64,000 nucleotides of DNA. Source: Pseudomonas sp. JM0905a (lineage in GTDB: Bacteria > Pseudomonadota > Gammaproteobacteria > Pseudomonadales > Pseudomonadaceae). The notes under the pieces were generated by a model that saw nothing but the letters and a program-made list of their open reading frames with translations, made no database searches and was not told the origin of the DNA. Of this stretch, positions 1-9,495 are shown piece after piece. The translations under genes were made by a program, and so were the position numbers. Each line of letters starts with the position of its first letter. The stretch's first letter is position 1. The DNA lies in contig NZ_JACXBU010000007.1 of assembly GCF_014700075.1 (NCBI RefSeq), positions 62,001-126,000 on the forward strand, read 5' to 3'.

Positions 1-1
1 T

Positions 2-166
2 GGTCCACCGGATGGAGATGGCTCATGGAAGTTCTCCTGCAAAGCAACGTGTTCTTCTTATGGGATGTGGGTTGCCCAGCAATTCGAGGAGGCAGTGCTG
101 GCTGAGGCGAATGATCCCCGCTTGCTCACGATGGAACAAATGAATAACCATCGCTTCTATCGATGA
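2..166 (+). CDS. 3' end of an unrecognised protein (truncated by window edge)
   Basis: An open frame enters from the left edge and stops with TGA at 164-166, giving about 54 residues. The tail reads like real coding sequence: charged and hydrophobic residues alternate, and it ends in a motif around MEQMNNHRFYR. The start lies outside the window, so no family can be assigned. It stops 17 bases before the LysR start at 184 on the same strand, so the two could be co-transcribed or simply tandem. Confidence 0.45.
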   Translation, partial: GPPDGDGSWKFSCKATCSSYGMWVAQQFEEAVLAEANDPRLLTMEQMNNHRFYR

Positions 167-183
167 TTCACGAGAGGTTGGTC

Positions 184-1098
184 ATGCGGTTTTCACTGGA
201 TCAGTTGCAGATGCTGGTCACCGTTGCCCAGGCAGGTTCCTTTTCGGCGGCCGCGCGCCGGCTGGGGCGTACCCAATCCACCATCAGCGCCGCCATCGCC
301 AACCTGGAAGCGGACCTCGGGGTGGAGCTGTTCGACCGTTCCACGCGTATTCCCGCGCTCACCGCGGCCGGACAGAAGCTGCTGCTGGAAGCCGAAGCAG
401 TGCTGGAACGCTGCCTGGCCCTGGAAGGCCACGCCGACAGCCTGACGGAGGAAACCGAGCCGAGCCTGACCCTGGCCATCGAGGTGCCCTACAACACCGT
501 GATGCCGGTGCTCTGCGAATTCGAACAGGCCTTTCCTTATGTGGACCTGATCGTCCGCCACCCGGTGTATGGCGACGTCGCCGGAATGGTGCAGAAAGGC
601 GAAGTGGAAATGGGCATCGCCTTCTCCCAGCCGGAATACCCACGGGAAGTGGAGTTCCAGCAACTGGGCAAGCTGATCATGGCGCACGTCACCCACCCCG
701 CCCACCCGCTGGCGCAGCTGTCCCAGGTCAGCTTCGCCGACCTGCACGCCCATCGCCGCCTGGCCTTCAGCGCCCATGCCAGCAAGCTGCCCAGCAGTGA
801 ATATCTGCGCGCGCCCCAGCTCTGGCAGGCCGAAAGCTATATGGCGTTGCTGGAAATGGTGCGCGCGGGGCTCGGCTGGGCCACCCTGCCCCGACAACTC
901 ATCCATCGGGAGCTGGCCGGCCGTGACCTGGTGGAGCTGCAACTGGCGGCCTATCCGCACACGGACTGGCTGGTAGGCGTGGATCTGCTCTGGCCGCGCC
1001 GCCAGGGTCGCGGCAAGGCCAAGCGCTGGCTCAGGGAGCGGCTGATGCGCAACAAGGTGTTCGAACTGGATAGCCAGGGAAAGGCGACGACGCTCTAG
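184..1098 (+). CDS. LysR-family transcriptional regulator
   Basis: A DNA-binding regulator of about 304 residues. The N-terminal winged helix-turn-helix covers about residues 4-63, with the family signature GSFSAAARRLGRTQSTIS and the wing segment ELFDRSTR. The remaining ~220 residues form the substrate-binding effector domain. I start at ATG 184 (MRFSLDQLQ), after a GAGAGG ribosome-binding site. An upstream in-frame ATG at 163 would overlap the preceding partial gene. The C-terminus is Arg/Lys-rich. The effector and targets cannot be read from the sequence; the next gene downstream (gamma-glutamyl hydrolase, 1422) is on the same strand and is only a guess as a target. Confidence 0.88.
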   Translation: MRFSLDQLQMLVTVAQAGSFSAAARRLGRTQSTISAAIANLEADLGVELFDRSTRIPALTAAGQKLLLEAEAVLERCLALEGHADSLTEETEPSLTLAIEVPYNTVMPVLCEFEQAFPYVDLIVRHPVYGDVAGMVQKGEVEMGIAFSQPEYPREVEFQQLGKLIMAHVTHPAHPLAQLSQVSFADLHAHRRLAFSAHASKLPSSEYLRAPQLWQAESYMALLEMVRAGLGWATLPRQLIHRELAGRDLVELQLAAYPHTDWLVGVDLLWPRRQGRGKAKRWLRERLMRNKVFELDSQGKATTL

Positions 1099-1421
1099 GA
1101 TGGGGCTTCCCACTCAGACGTAAAGTCCAGCATTCTGAACACTCGTTTTAGATGCTGAACCGAAAAATATTTTTCTATTGATATAAATGTCTATATATAT
1201 CAAACACTTAACCTATAAAAACCGATAAAAATCGGCCATTATTTTTTACGTTTTTCGTCGACATCGTTTGACATATTAAACGGCTCTGGCAGGCTATATA
1301 GCAGGTCCCGACCGGAAATCGTCCCGACGATTGCCGGCAGTGCTCGGGATCTCAGGTAGCCCCAAACCTCACTGGAGCGCCTGCACAGCAACGATAGGCT
1401 GAGCCTGTCCCAAGGTGAAAT
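1099..1421 (+). promoter_or_regulatory. AT-rich leader/promoter region of the C26 hydrolase gene
   Basis: This 323-base gap holds no credible gene. It is much more AT-rich than its surroundings at 1140-1250 (runs such as ATATTTTTC and ATATATATC) and contains the small dyad CCGATAAAAATCGG near 1220-1235. Such a block before a gene usually holds the promoter and operator. I could not single out a convincing -35/-10 pair. Confidence 0.4.
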
Positions 1422-2237
1422 ATGTCCAACAGCAACATTGGCAATAAGAAACAGACCACTCGTAAACCGGTCGTCCTGATGTCCATGGGCGCCCAGGAAC
1501 GCAAGGGCCACGACTACCAGGTGATGACCCACAAGTACATCGTGCCGCTGGTAGAAATCTCCGAATGTGTACCGGTCCTCGTGCCCACCTGCTGCGGTAC
1601 CGAAGACCTCGAGCAGTACCTCGATATGGCTGACGGCGTTTACCTCACCGGTGCCGGCAGCAACATCGACCCGACCCTCTACGGCCAGGAAAACCTGACC
1701 CCGGAGAAAGGTCAGGACAAGGATCGCGACCTCTTCGACCTGCCCCTGATTCGTGCTGCCATCAAGCGCGGTCTGCCGATCTTCGGCATCTGCCGTGGCA
1801 TGCAGGAAATCAACGTCGCCCTGGGCGGTGACATGTACCAGAAGGTCTATGCCGAGACCGGCTTCAATGACCATCGCGAAAACCCGGAAGACCCGGTGGA
1901 CATCCAGTACGCTCCGGCGCACAGCGTGCGTGTGGATCAGAACAGCTGGCTGCACAAGGTTCTGGGCACCGACACCATCCAGGTGAACTCGCTGCACGGC
2001 CAGGGCCTGAAAACCCTCGGCAAGGGCATCGAGGCCATCGCCCGGGCTGAAGATGGCCTGGTGGAAGCCATCCACGCGCCGACCCTCTCGCCCTTCCTCT
2101 TCGCGGTGCAGTGGCACCCGGAATGGCAGGCGGCGAAGAACCCCGATTCGGTGAAGATCTTCGAAGCCTTCGGTGAAGCCTGCCGCAAGCAGGTAGAGCG
2201 CAAGGCCAAAGGCAAGGCGTTCGACCACGCAGCCTGA
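1422..2237 (+). CDS. Gamma-glutamyl-gamma-aminobutyrate hydrolase family protein (peptidase C26)
   Basis: A class I glutamine-amidotransferase-like hydrolase of 271 residues, a usual length for the PuuD/SpuA group. That group releases GABA or related acids from gamma-glutamylated amines in polyamine catabolism. The catalytic triad is visible: nucleophile Cys124 in GICRG, and His232 and Glu234 in the HPE motif (VQWHPEW). It acts in the cytosol and has no signal peptide. It is followed at once by a strong terminator (2252-2280) and so is probably monocistronic. Pseudomonas genomes carry several paralogues (PauD-type), so the exact gamma-glutamyl substrate is uncertain. Confidence 0.88.
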   Translation: MSNSNIGNKKQTTRKPVVLMSMGAQERKGHDYQVMTHKYIVPLVEISECVPVLVPTCCGTEDLEQYLDMADGVYLTGAGSNIDPTLYGQENLTPEKGQDKDRDLFDLPLIRAAIKRGLPIFGICRGMQEINVALGGDMYQKVYAETGFNDHRENPEDPVDIQYAPAHSVRVDQNSWLHKVLGTDTIQVNSLHGQGLKTLGKGIEAIARAEDGLVEAIHAPTLSPFLFAVQWHPEWQAAKNPDSVKIFEAFGEACRKQVERKAKGKAFDHAA

Positions 2238-2251
2238 TCCACCCGTTGATG

Positions 2252-2280
2252 AAAAAGCCCGGCCATCGCCGGGCTTTTTC
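2252..2280 (+). terminator. Rho-independent terminator, probably bidirectional
   Basis: The stem GCCCGG-CCATCG-CCGGGC is flanked by an A-run on the left and a T-run on the right. It lies 15 bases after the stop of the C26 hydrolase and could also end transcripts arriving from the minus-strand YeeE gene. Confidence 0.9.
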
Positions 2281-2391
2281 ATGCCTGACTAACGGCTCAG
2301 AGCTGGTCCTGCTCTTGTAGGGTGCGCCGCGCGCACCAGCCATTTGCAGCGGTTCCGGGCCCCACTCCACACTCGGTGCGCACAGCACCCC

Positions 2392-3336
2392 TTACGACCT
2401 GACGCCCTGCCCCTTTCCCAGCTTCGCCAGCCAGAGCGTCAGCACCACCACCACGCACATGCAGGCAAAAGCCAGCCAGGCGTTGGGCCAGAGCAGCGGC
2501 ATGCCGAACAGGATCAGGCTGTCATTGCCGCCCGGAACCAGGGTTGCCCCCACGCCCATCAGCACGCCGCCGCAGAAGCACTTCACCAGGTCACGCGGAC
2601 TGGGCCAGCGGTGCTCCCAGAGCCCGGCGCTCCAGCCCCCTAATAGCGCACCGGCGAACATCGCCGGCAGCAGCAGGCCACGCAGTCCCAGCTCCATGAG
2701 GCGTCCGGTGGCCAGTTCGGCAAGGATGTCGGTGTAGGACCAGGCGCCGACACAGACGAACAGCAGCAGGAAGCTGACGCCAAGCACGATGGTGGCGTGA
2801 TGCGGCGACCAGAGGGAAACATCGGCCGAGCCGTTGTAGCGGTTCCAGGCCAGCCAGCCCAGCCGCGCCACCAGCGCCGCGATGATCAGGGGCACCAGCC
2901 CGATGGGCACCTGCTGCATCCATTCGGGAATCGCCACCGGCATCGCCGACGTCATGCCCAGGCCGTGCCCGGCCAGCCCGAAGCCGGCGAGAAAGCCCAG
3001 GGGCGTCGCCAGCCAGGCCCATTGCCCGGAGCCGATCCGCGCCACCACGCCGAACGCACAGCCGCCATTGAGAAAGGCGCCGACACCCAGCAAGGCGCCG
3101 CCCAGCGCGGCATGCCAGTGCAGCGGGAACCCCATGGGCACCATGGGCAGACGATCGAGGGCGCGCAGCAGGACGAAGCCGCCCAGCACCCAGAGGGACG
3201 TTTCCAGCAACGCGCGAAAGCGCGCCCAGCGGCGCCTGTACACCACCTCTTCCAGCGCGGCCACCATGCAGGTGCCACCACGCTGCACGGCAAAGCCCAT
3301 CAGCAGGGCAAGAAGCACGCTCGCCAGCAGGATCAC
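2392..3336 (-). CDS. YeeE/YedE-family (TsuA-like) inner-membrane transporter
   Basis: A polytopic membrane protein of 314 residues from the YeeE/YedE family, whose characterised members (TsuA) take up thiosulfate and related sulfur compounds. Family signatures are present: RGGTCMVAA near the N-terminus, GGCAFG near residue 92 and CGGVLMGVGA near residue 265. Their conserved cysteines form the substrate path in TsuA. About nine hydrophobic segments can be read. It begins 36 bases after the LysR gene 3373-4290 on the same strand, so that regulator may control it. The exact sulfur substrate is inferred only. Confidence 0.85.
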   Translation of the reverse strand: MILLASVLLALLMGFAVQRGGTCMVAALEEVVYRRRWARFRALLETSLWVLGGFVLLRALDRLPMVPMGFPLHWHAALGGALLGVGAFLNGGCAFGVVARIGSGQWAWLATPLGFLAGFGLAGHGLGMTSAMPVAIPEWMQQVPIGLVPLIIAALVARLGWLAWNRYNGSADVSLWSPHHATIVLGVSFLLLFVCVGAWSYTDILAELATGRLMELGLRGLLLPAMFAGALLGGWSAGLWEHRWPSPRDLVKCFCGGVLMGVGATLVPGGNDSLILFGMPLLWPNAWLAFACMCVVVVLTLWLAKLGKGQGVRS

Positions 3337-3372
3337 GCCCTTGCCCTCCGCAGGCCGGGTCTTACGCCAAGA

Positions 3373-4290
3373 TTAGCGGACCCGCAGCGAACGCAGCTGT
3401 TCCAGCATCCAGGCATGGGCATCGCTGCGGGCGTACTTGGAATGGCTGTACAGTCGCAGCGCGTAAGGCGGAATTTCGAAGGGCGCGGGATAGAGCTCGA
3501 CGCCGGCCACCTGCTGCAAGGTGCGGGCGGCGTGACCAGGCACCGTCATCAGCAAGTCGGTGCTGCCGACGATGAAGGGCGCGGCCATCACGGTCGGCAA
3601 CTGCACCGCCACCTCGCGCTGCAGTCCCATGCCCTCCAGCACGTGGTCGATGGCGCCGCTGGATTCGTTCCAGGGCGTCACCACCACGTGCCGCTCGGCC
3701 AGGTAGCCGGCGAGGTCCAGGGTGCCGCGTACGCGCGGATGGTCGCGGCGGGCGATGACCAGGTAGTGGTCGGTCAGCCAGTCGAGCACCTCCACGCCAC
3801 CGGGCAACTGGTCACGCCCCTCGCTGTAGCCAAGGGCGAAATCAATGCGCCCGCTGGCCAGGTCCTCGATGGAGACCTTGCGCTCGGACTGCACCAGGCG
3901 TACGCGAATGCCCGGTGCCTCCGTCTGCAGGTGCCGCATCAGGGCCGGCAGCAAGGCGAAGGCGGTGTAGTCGGTGGCCGCGAAGGTGAAGGTGCGCTGA
4001 CTGCTGGCAGGGACGAAGGGCTCCCATTGGCCCAGCCCTTCGGCGAGGGTCTTGAGCGCGCTGGCCACCGGTTCCGCCAGCAACTCGGCCCGATGGGTCG
4101 GGTGCATGCGGTTGCCCTGGCGAATGAACAGCTCGTCGTTCAGCGCATCCCGCAGCCTCCCCAGCGCATGGCTGAAGGCCGAGGCGCTGATGGCCAGCTC
4201 GGCGGCGGCCGAGGTGACGCTGCGGTGACGGTAGAGGGCGTCGAAGGCGAGCAGCAGGTTGAGATCGAGACGGCGCAGAACGGAATGCAT
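3373..4290 (-). CDS. LysR-family transcriptional regulator
   Basis: A LysR regulator of 305 residues beginning MHSVLRRLDLNLL. The helix-turn-helix spans about residues 18-60 (SVTSAAAELAISASAFSHALGRLRD), followed by a NodD/PcpR-like effector domain. An in-frame ATG 39 bases upstream gives a poor N-terminus, so I take the internal ATG at 4290. It lies just upstream of the YeeE transporter on the same strand and is divergent from the GNAT gene (start 4380), leaving an 89-base shared promoter region. Either neighbour may be a target. Confidence 0.88.
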   Translation of the reverse strand: MHSVLRRLDLNLLLAFDALYRHRSVTSAAAELAISASAFSHALGRLRDALNDELFIRQGNRMHPTHRAELLAEPVASALKTLAEGLGQWEPFVPASSQRTFTFAATDYTAFALLPALMRHLQTEAPGIRVRLVQSERKVSIEDLASGRIDFALGYSEGRDQLPGGVEVLDWLTDHYLVIARRDHPRVRGTLDLAGYLAERHVVVTPWNESSGAIDHVLEGMGLQREVAVQLPTVMAAPFIVGSTDLLMTVPGHAARTLQQVAGVELYPAPFEIPPYALRLYSHSKYARSDAHAWMLEQLRSLRVR

Positions 4291-4379
4291 GATCCTCACT
4301 TTCCAATGACATAAATGCACTTCATGCACTCTATCAAAGGCACTAGCATGATTGCCTCAACCCTTTATGGAGATTGCCC

Positions 4380-4865
4380 GTGACCCTCTCGATCCGCCCT
4401 GCCCGGCCTGAAGACGCCCAACAGATCCTCGACTTCATCATCGAACTGGCGGTCTACGAGCGGGCCGGTCACGAGGTCATCGCCAACGTCGAAGACATCC
4501 GCCGCACCCTGTTCGCCGAGAACGCGCCGTCTCGCGCGCTGATCTGCCTGAAGGACGAGCAGCCGATAGGCTACGCGGTGTACTTCTACAGCTACTCCAC
4601 CTGGCTGGGCCGTAACGGCATCTACCTGGAAGACCTCTACGTCACGCCGGAGCAGCGCGGCATCGGTGCCGGCCGCCAATTGCTGCGGGAAATCGCCCGT
4701 GAAGCCCGCGCCAACGACTGCGGCCGCCTGGAATGGAGCGTGCTGGACTGGAACCAGCCCGCCATCGACTTCTACCGCTCCATCGGCGCCCTGCCCCAGG
4801 ACGAATGGATTCGCTACCGCCTGGATGGCGATGCCTTGCGGGAGTTCGCCGAAAGCAATGGTTGA
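4380..4865 (+). CDS. GNAT-family N-acetyltransferase
   Basis: A cytosolic acetyl-CoA-dependent acetyltransferase of about 161 residues (PF00583 type). It resembles the diamine/spermidine acetyltransferase-like group, with the sequence YLEDLYVTPEQRGIGAGRQLL containing the acetyl-CoA pyrophosphate-binding Q/RxxGxG/A motif, followed by NQPAIDFYRSIGA. I choose GTG at 4380 because GGAG lies seven bases before it; TTG at 4374 is possible. It is divergent from the LysR gene. The acceptor substrate is not predictable, although the motif LDWNQPAIDFY is typical of amine acetyltransferases. Confidence 0.85.
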   Translation: MTLSIRPARPEDAQQILDFIIELAVYERAGHEVIANVEDIRRTLFAENAPSRALICLKDEQPIGYAVYFYSYSTWLGRNGIYLEDLYVTPEQRGIGAGRQLLREIAREARANDCGRLEWSVLDWNQPAIDFYRSIGALPQDEWIRYRLDGDALREFAESNG

Positions 4866-5028
4866 CGCCGCGTTTCCGTTCACTTTCCAGCCCCGGAGCC
4901 TGGTGCTTCGGACTGCATTCGAGGCGTCAAAGCCTTGCAGCGGACCCGCGAAACGTTGCGGACGCTGGCCTTTGTCATTGCCTGTGCGAAAATGGCGAAA
5001 TTGCAGAAAAGATGTCGCTGGAGACTGT

Positions 5029-5979
5029 ATGGAAATTCTGGATTACGAAGACAGCCTTGAAACCTATCTGGGCGAACTGAGCGGAAAGAAGATCACGATA
5101 GTTTCCGCCTTCGCCAGCGGCACCGAGCCCCTGATAGACCAGCTGATCGAGAACGGCAACCGACTGGACATCCTGGTCGGTTCCATCAACTCGCTCACGT
5201 CCCCCGACTTCATCGAGCACTGCCTCAATGAAGCGAACCCGGACCTGGCCCTGTCGGTGGACTTCCGCTACCAGGCGAGCGTGAACTGGAAGCTCTACCT
5301 GATCGAGCCGGACGTGGTCATCGTCGGCAGCGCCAACCTCACCCAGGTCGGCGTCAGCCTGGTGCGCGACACCTGCACCGTGATCAACGATGCCGCCCTG
5401 TACGACGCCTACCTGGCCCGCGTCCAGGCTCTCAAATCCGCCGATGGCGTGTTGGCCTGCAACCACTCGCAAACCTTCGAGGATGCGCTGGACGCCTACA
5501 AGCAGAACCACCGCCGCATGCAGGCTGGCCTGGCGCGCAGCGCGGAATACCTGGACAGCGAAGGCTGGCTGGGCGACGACATCAACCAGAGCATTCCGCT
5601 GTTCATCTGGTACAGCGATCACTCGCAACAGTCCGAGGACGAGGCGCGCAATCACCTCAAGTCCAGCAGCGACGGCGTGGCCTGGGATGATGTCCGCGAA
5701 TTCTTCACCTACGAATGCGCCGAGGGCGCCCTGCCCTACGAGGAAGGCGACGTAGTGCTGACCGCGCGCTGCAATGGCTCGCACATCGGCTTCTACACCT
5801 TCGACCGCATCCTGTACCGCGACGGCACCTACTACATCTACGCCTACCGCAAGAAGCGCTACACCCAGCCGTTCAAGCTGGATGGCGACAAGGAACTGCT
5901 CAAGGAAGCGATTCCGGAGTGGTACGAAGACGGCCGCACCGAGATCAACCGCGCCGACATCCTGCGCGTCATCGGTTGA
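5029..5979 (+). CDS. Phospholipase D-like domain protein with a degenerate HKD motif
   Basis: About 316 residues, starting at ATG 5029 (MEILDYEDSLETY); an open frame extends further upstream but overlaps the GNAT gene. The first ~180 residues resemble a single PLD/nuclease domain: ILVGSINS, then NWKLYLIEPDVVIVGSANLT. In canonical PLD proteins this segment is HxK(x)4D; here the His position is Asn86 while Lys88 is kept. The C-terminal ~130 residues (acidic, Tyr-rich) are not recognised. It has no signal peptide. PLD-like domains of this kind occur in nucleases and in defence-associated proteins; with the His lost, activity is doubtful. It stands alone between the GNAT gene and a repeat-rich gap. 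Confidence 0.7.
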   Translation: MEILDYEDSLETYLGELSGKKITIVSAFASGTEPLIDQLIENGNRLDILVGSINSLTSPDFIEHCLNEANPDLALSVDFRYQASVNWKLYLIEPDVVIVGSANLTQVGVSLVRDTCTVINDAALYDAYLARVQALKSADGVLACNHSQTFEDALDAYKQNHRRMQAGLARSAEYLDSEGWLGDDINQSIPLFIWYSDHSQQSEDEARNHLKSSSDGVAWDDVREFFTYECAEGALPYEEGDVVLTARCNGSHIGFYTFDRILYRDGTYYIYAYRKKRYTQPFKLDGDKELLKEAIPEWYEDGRTEINRADILRVIG

Positions 5980-6004
5980 CCCCGCTGCCGAGGGGACGGC
6001 TTCG

Positions 6005-6184
6005 CCGTCCTTTCGCGAATGAATTCGCCCCCACAGGGAAAGGCCGATCCGGCACCAACCCTGTGGGGGCGATCTCCATCTGTAGGGGCGATTTCAATCG
6101 CCAAGCGGACCGCAGGTTCGCCCCTCGACCCTGCAGGGGGCAGCTTCGCCGCCCTCGGCGAATGAATTCGCCCCCACAAGGAAA
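6005..6184. repeat. Cluster of short Pseudomonas dyad (REP-like) repeats
   Basis: Between the PLD-like gene and zapA there are at least four copies or half-copies of the motif GTGGGGGCGATTTCAATCGC / GCGAATGAATTCGCCCCCAC in both orientations, spaced by tens of bases. They can fold into hairpins and lie between two convergent genes, the usual place for such elements. No gene is seen in this gap. Confidence 0.7.
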
Positions 6185-6218
6185 AGCCAGTACGCGGCAC
6201 TGAGCCTGGCCAGGAATC

Positions 6219-6518
6219 TCAGGAACCGACGCTGTCCAGTTGCTCACGAATGCGCCGATTGAGTCTGGCCAGGCGCTGACTGACATCGGTCGCATCGTGG
6301 GGCTTGTCGCCGGCATTCAACTGGCGTGCGCAAAGATTGAGCGCTGAAAGCACCACCAATTCGTTGGCGGTGACATAGGGGAATTTCTTCTTGTTGGCGG
6401 CGATCTCCGCCTGCAGCATCGCTGCCGCGTCCTGCAGCACCTGCTCTTCGCCAGCCGGTGCCTTGATGTTGTACTCGCGCCCCAGGATGCGCAGCACACG
6501 GACGCTGTCGGTACTCAT
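6219..6518 (-). CDS. zapA: Cell division protein ZapA
   Basis: A 99-residue cytosolic protein matching ZapA, which binds and bundles FtsZ filaments at midcell. The N-terminal globular part includes RILGREYNIKAPAGEEQVL. The rest is helical, with the conserved VTANELVVLSALNLCARQL segment and a coiled-coil C-terminus. It overlaps the upstream gene (6515-6745) by four bases (ATGA), implying translational coupling. In many gammaproteobacteria 6S RNA follows zapA; here the downstream gap is filled by repeats instead. Confidence 0.93.
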   Translation of the reverse strand: MSTDSVRVLRILGREYNIKAPAGEEQVLQDAAAMLQAEIAANKKKFPYVTANELVVLSALNLCARQLNAGDKPHDATDVSQRLARLNRRIREQLDSVGS

Positions 6519-6745
6519 GCGCTGGCGCGGCTCTCGCTGACGCGGCGGACCAGGGCCTGCAGGCGTTCGGCGGTGGCGTTGCTCTTCTCTTCCTGCTCCA
6601 TCATCGCCAGTTGCAGGCTGTCGTTCTCTTCGCGGGCCTTGCGCAGCTCGGCACGGATGCGGGCGTTATCTTCGGCGATGCCCTGGTTCTGCTGCAGGAG
6701 CTCGCTCACGAGCTGTTCGAGTTGTACGAGGGTGTTGTCCAGCAT
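6515..6745 (-). CDS. Small coiled-coil protein (TIGR02449 type), zapA partner
   Basis: A 76-residue protein, almost wholly predicted coiled coil (QLEQLVSELLQQNQGIAEDN followed by heptads rich in Glu, Leu and Arg). This family is found directly upstream of zapA in pseudomonads and relatives and resembles ZapB or SlyX in build. A division-related role is inferred from the coupled four-base overlap with zapA. The start ATG at 6745 is preceded by GGGAGACG. Confidence 0.85.
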   Translation of the reverse strand: MLDNTLVQLEQLVSELLQQNQGIAEDNARIRAELRKAREENDSLQLAMMEQEEKSNATAERLQALVRRVSESRASA

Positions 6746-6967
6746 GATCGTCTCCCGGACGGATGAAAATGGCCGCGGAGCATAATGAAAAGCCCCCTTT
6801 CTGGCCAGGAAAAATACGGCTGTTCAGACAGAATGTATGCTGTCAATTCAATGGCTTAGATCACGTTCTTCATGTTGAAAGAGCAAATTGGGCCAAGCCG
6901 TTCCCGACGCGCGCGCCGGAGCGATGACGAGTAGAATCCCTCAGTGGAAAAAGGTTCCGAGGTTGCA

Positions 6968-9334
6968 GTGGTGGAGTTAGAGCAAGGGTTCGTCCTGACC
7001 CGGCATTGGCGGGACACGCCCGAGGGAACGGAAGTCGAATTCTGGCTGGCCACCGACAGCGGTCCGCGCCAGGTACGCCTGCCCGTGCAGACTTCGGTCG
7101 CCTTCATTCCCGTCGAACATCGCGAGCGCGCCGAAGCCCTGCTGCGCGGCGAGAAGGACGTGGAGCTGCGCCCCCTCACCCTGTGCGACTTCCAGCACCG
7201 CCCGGTGCTGGGCCTCTACTGCAAGCATCACCGCCAGCTGATGCGCCTGGACAAGGCCTTGCGCAAGGCTGGGGTGGACGTGCTGGAAGCCGATATCCGC
7301 CCGCCCGAGCGCTTCCTGATGGAGCGCTTCATCACCGCGCCCGTGCTCTTCGGCGGTACGCCGGACGAGAGCGGTGTATTGCTGGATGCCCAGCTCAAAC
7401 CGGCATCCGACTACCGCCCGACGCTCAGGCTGGTGTCCCTGGATATCGAAACCACCGAACGTGGAGAACTCTATTCCATTGCCCTGGAAGGCTGCGGCCA
7501 GCGCCAGGTCTACATGCTCGGCCCAGCCAACGGCGATGCAAGCGAAGTCGACTTCCAACTCGACTACCGCGACAGCCGCGCCGGCCTGCTGGAAGCCCTG
7601 AACCAGTGGCTGGTCAAACACGATCCGGACGCCATCATCGGCTGGAACCTGGTGCAGTTCGACCTGCGCATATTGCAGGCCCATGCCAAGAAGCTGAAGG
7701 TGCCGCTGTTGCTGGGCCGTGGCGGCGACCCGATGGGCTGGCGCGAGCATGGCAGCGGCAACCACCACTACTTCGCCGAGGCCAGCGGACGGCTGATCAT
7801 CGACGGCATCGAGGCGCTGCGCTCGGCCACCTGGAGCTTCCCCTCGTTCAGCCTGGAAAGCGTCGCCCAGACCTTGCTCGGCGAAGGCAAGGCGATCGAC
7901 ACGCCCTACCAGCGCATGGACGAGATCAACCGCATGTTCGCCGAGGACAAGCCCGCCCTCGCGCGCTACAACCTCAAGGACTGCGAGCTGGTCACGCGCA
8001 TCTTCGACAAGACCGAGCTGCTCCACTTCCTCCTGGAGCGCGCCACGGTCACCGGGCTGGCCACCGACCGCAGCGGCGGCTCGGTGGCGGCCTTCACCCA
8101 CCTCTACATGCCGCTGATGCACCGCCTGGGCTTCGTCGCGCCCAACCTCGGCGAGAAGCTTCCTGAAGCCAGCCCCGGCGGCTTCGTCATGGACTCGCGC
8201 CCGGGCCTTTATGAGTCAGTCCTGGTGCTGGACTACAAGAGCCTGTATCCCTCGATCATCCGCAGCTTCCTGATCGACCCGGTGGGGCTGATCGAAGGCC
8301 TGCGCCAGCCGGACGACGAGCATTCGGTGCCGGGCTTCCGTGGCGCCCGCTTCTCCCGCACCCGGCACAGCCTGCCGGCCATCGTGGAGCGGGTCTGGCA
8401 AAGCCGCGACGAGGCAAAGCGCGACGGCAACAAGGCCTTGTCCCAGGCGCTGAAGATCATCATGAACGCCTTCTACGGCGTGCTCGGCTCCAGCGGCTGC
8501 CGCTTCTTCGACCCGCGCCTGGCCTCCTCCATCACCATGCGCGGCCACGAGATCATGCGCCGCACCCGCGAGCTGATCGAAGCCCAGGGCTACAGCGTGA
8601 TCTACGGCGATACCGACTCCACCTTCGTCTGGCTCAAGCGGCCCCATGAGGAAGACGAGGCCGCTCGCATCGGCCGTGGCCTGGTGCAGCAGGTCAACCA
8701 GTGGTGGCGCGAGCACCTGATGCAGGAATACGGCCTGCAAAGCGCCCTGGAGCTGCAGTTCGAAACCCACTACCAGCGCTTCCTGATGCCCACCATCCGG
8801 GGCGCCGAGGAAGGCAGCAAGAAGCGCTACGCCGGCCTGGTACGGCGTGCAGACGGCAGCCAGGAGATGGTCTTCAAGGGCCTGGAAACCGTGCGCACCG
8901 ACTGGTCGCCCCTGGCGCAGCAGTTCCAGCAGGAACTCTACCAGCTCATCTTCAATCGCCAGCCGTACCGGGAATACGTGCGCGACTACGTGCAGAAGAC
9001 CCTCGCCGGAGAACTGGACGAGCTGCTGATCTATCGCAAGCGCCTGCGCCGCCAGCTCGACGATTACACCCGCAACGTGCCGCCCCACGTCCGCGCGGCG
9101 CGCATGGCCGACGAGTTCAACGACCGCCAGGGCCGGCCGCGCCAGTACCAGAACGGCGGCTGGATCAGCTACCTGATCACGGTGAACGGCCCGGAGCCCC
9201 TGGAAACACGCGGCTCGGCCATCGACTACGACCACTACCTGACCCGCCAGCTACAGCCCATTGCAGATGCCATCCTGCCTTTCGTAGGGGATGACTTCGC
9301 TTCGCTGATCGACAAGCAGATGGTGTTGTTCTAG
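6968..9334 (+). CDS. polB: DNA polymerase II (family B)
   Basis: A family B DNA polymerase of about 788 residues, the usual length for PolB, which takes part in SOS-linked replication restart and repair. The 3'-5' exonuclease domain carries VSLDIETT (Exo I) and the N-terminal half ends in the Exo III region. The palm carries [11 protein letters not shown] (motif A), [13 protein letters not shown] (motif B) and YGDTDST (motif C) with the catalytic aspartates intact. GTG at 6968 or 6971 follows GAGG at 6959-6962; an earlier GTG at 6944 is possible but lacks a good ribosome-binding site. No LexA box was identified with confidence upstream. Confidence 0.95.
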   Translation: MVELEQGFVLTRHWRDTPEGTEVEFWLATDSGPRQVRLPVQTSVAFIPVEHRERAEALLRGEKDVELRPLTLCDFQHRPVLGLYCKHHRQLMRLDKALRKAGVDVLEADIRPPERFLMERFITAPVLFGGTPDESGVLLDAQLKPASDYRPTLRLVSLDIETTERGELYSIALEGCGQRQVYMLGPANGDASEVDFQLDYRDSRAGLLEALNQWLVKHDPDAIIGWNLVQFDLRILQAHAKKLKVPLLLGRGGDPMGWREHGSGNHHYFAEASGRLIIDGIEALRSATWSFPSFSLESVAQTLLGEGKAIDTPYQRMDEINRMFAEDKPALARYNLKDCELVTRIFDKTELLHFLLERATVTGLATDRSGGSVAAFTHLYMPLMHRLGFVAPNLGEKLPEASPGGFVMDSRPGLYESVLVLDYKSLYPSIIRSFLIDPVGLIEGLRQPDDEHSVPGFRGARFSRTRHSLPAIVERVWQSRDEAKRDGNKALSQALKIIMNAFYGVLGSSGCRFFDPRLASSITMRGHEIMRRTRELIEAQGYSVIYGDTDSTFVWLKRPHEEDEAARIGRGLVQQVNQWWREHLMQEYGLQSALELQFETHYQRFLMPTIRGAEEGSKKRYAGLVRRADGSQEMVFKGLETVRTDWSPLAQQFQQELYQLIFNRQPYREYVRDYVQKTLAGELDELLIYRKRLRRQLDDYTRNVPPHVRAARMADEFNDRQGRPRQYQNGGWISYLITVNGPEPLETRGSAIDYDHYLTRQLQPIADAILPFVGDDFASLIDKQMVLF

Positions 9335-9340
9335 ACCCGC

Positions 9341-9376
9341 TTCCCTGTGGGAGCGAATCCATTCGCGAAGCAGGAC
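9341..9376. repeat. REP-like dyad after polB
   Basis: The sequence CCTGTGGGAGCGAATCCATT followed by CGCGAAGCAGG is one copy of the dyad family found throughout the first 27 kb. It lies just after the polB stop, between convergent genes. Confidence 0.6.
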
Positions 9377-9495
9377 AAGGTCCTGCCGTAGGTTGGGCAG
9401 AGGAACGAAGCCCAACGCTCAAGGTCAGCCATCGCTGCGTTGGCGGACGCCGTGCCCTGCACCAGCAATCGGGTGATACGGGATTCGAGCCGACC

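Noticed and set aside
5980-6218. 6S RNA gene downstream of zapA
   Set aside because: 6S RNA often follows zapA, but this gap is filled with dyad repeats and shows no long interrupted stem of about 180 bases.
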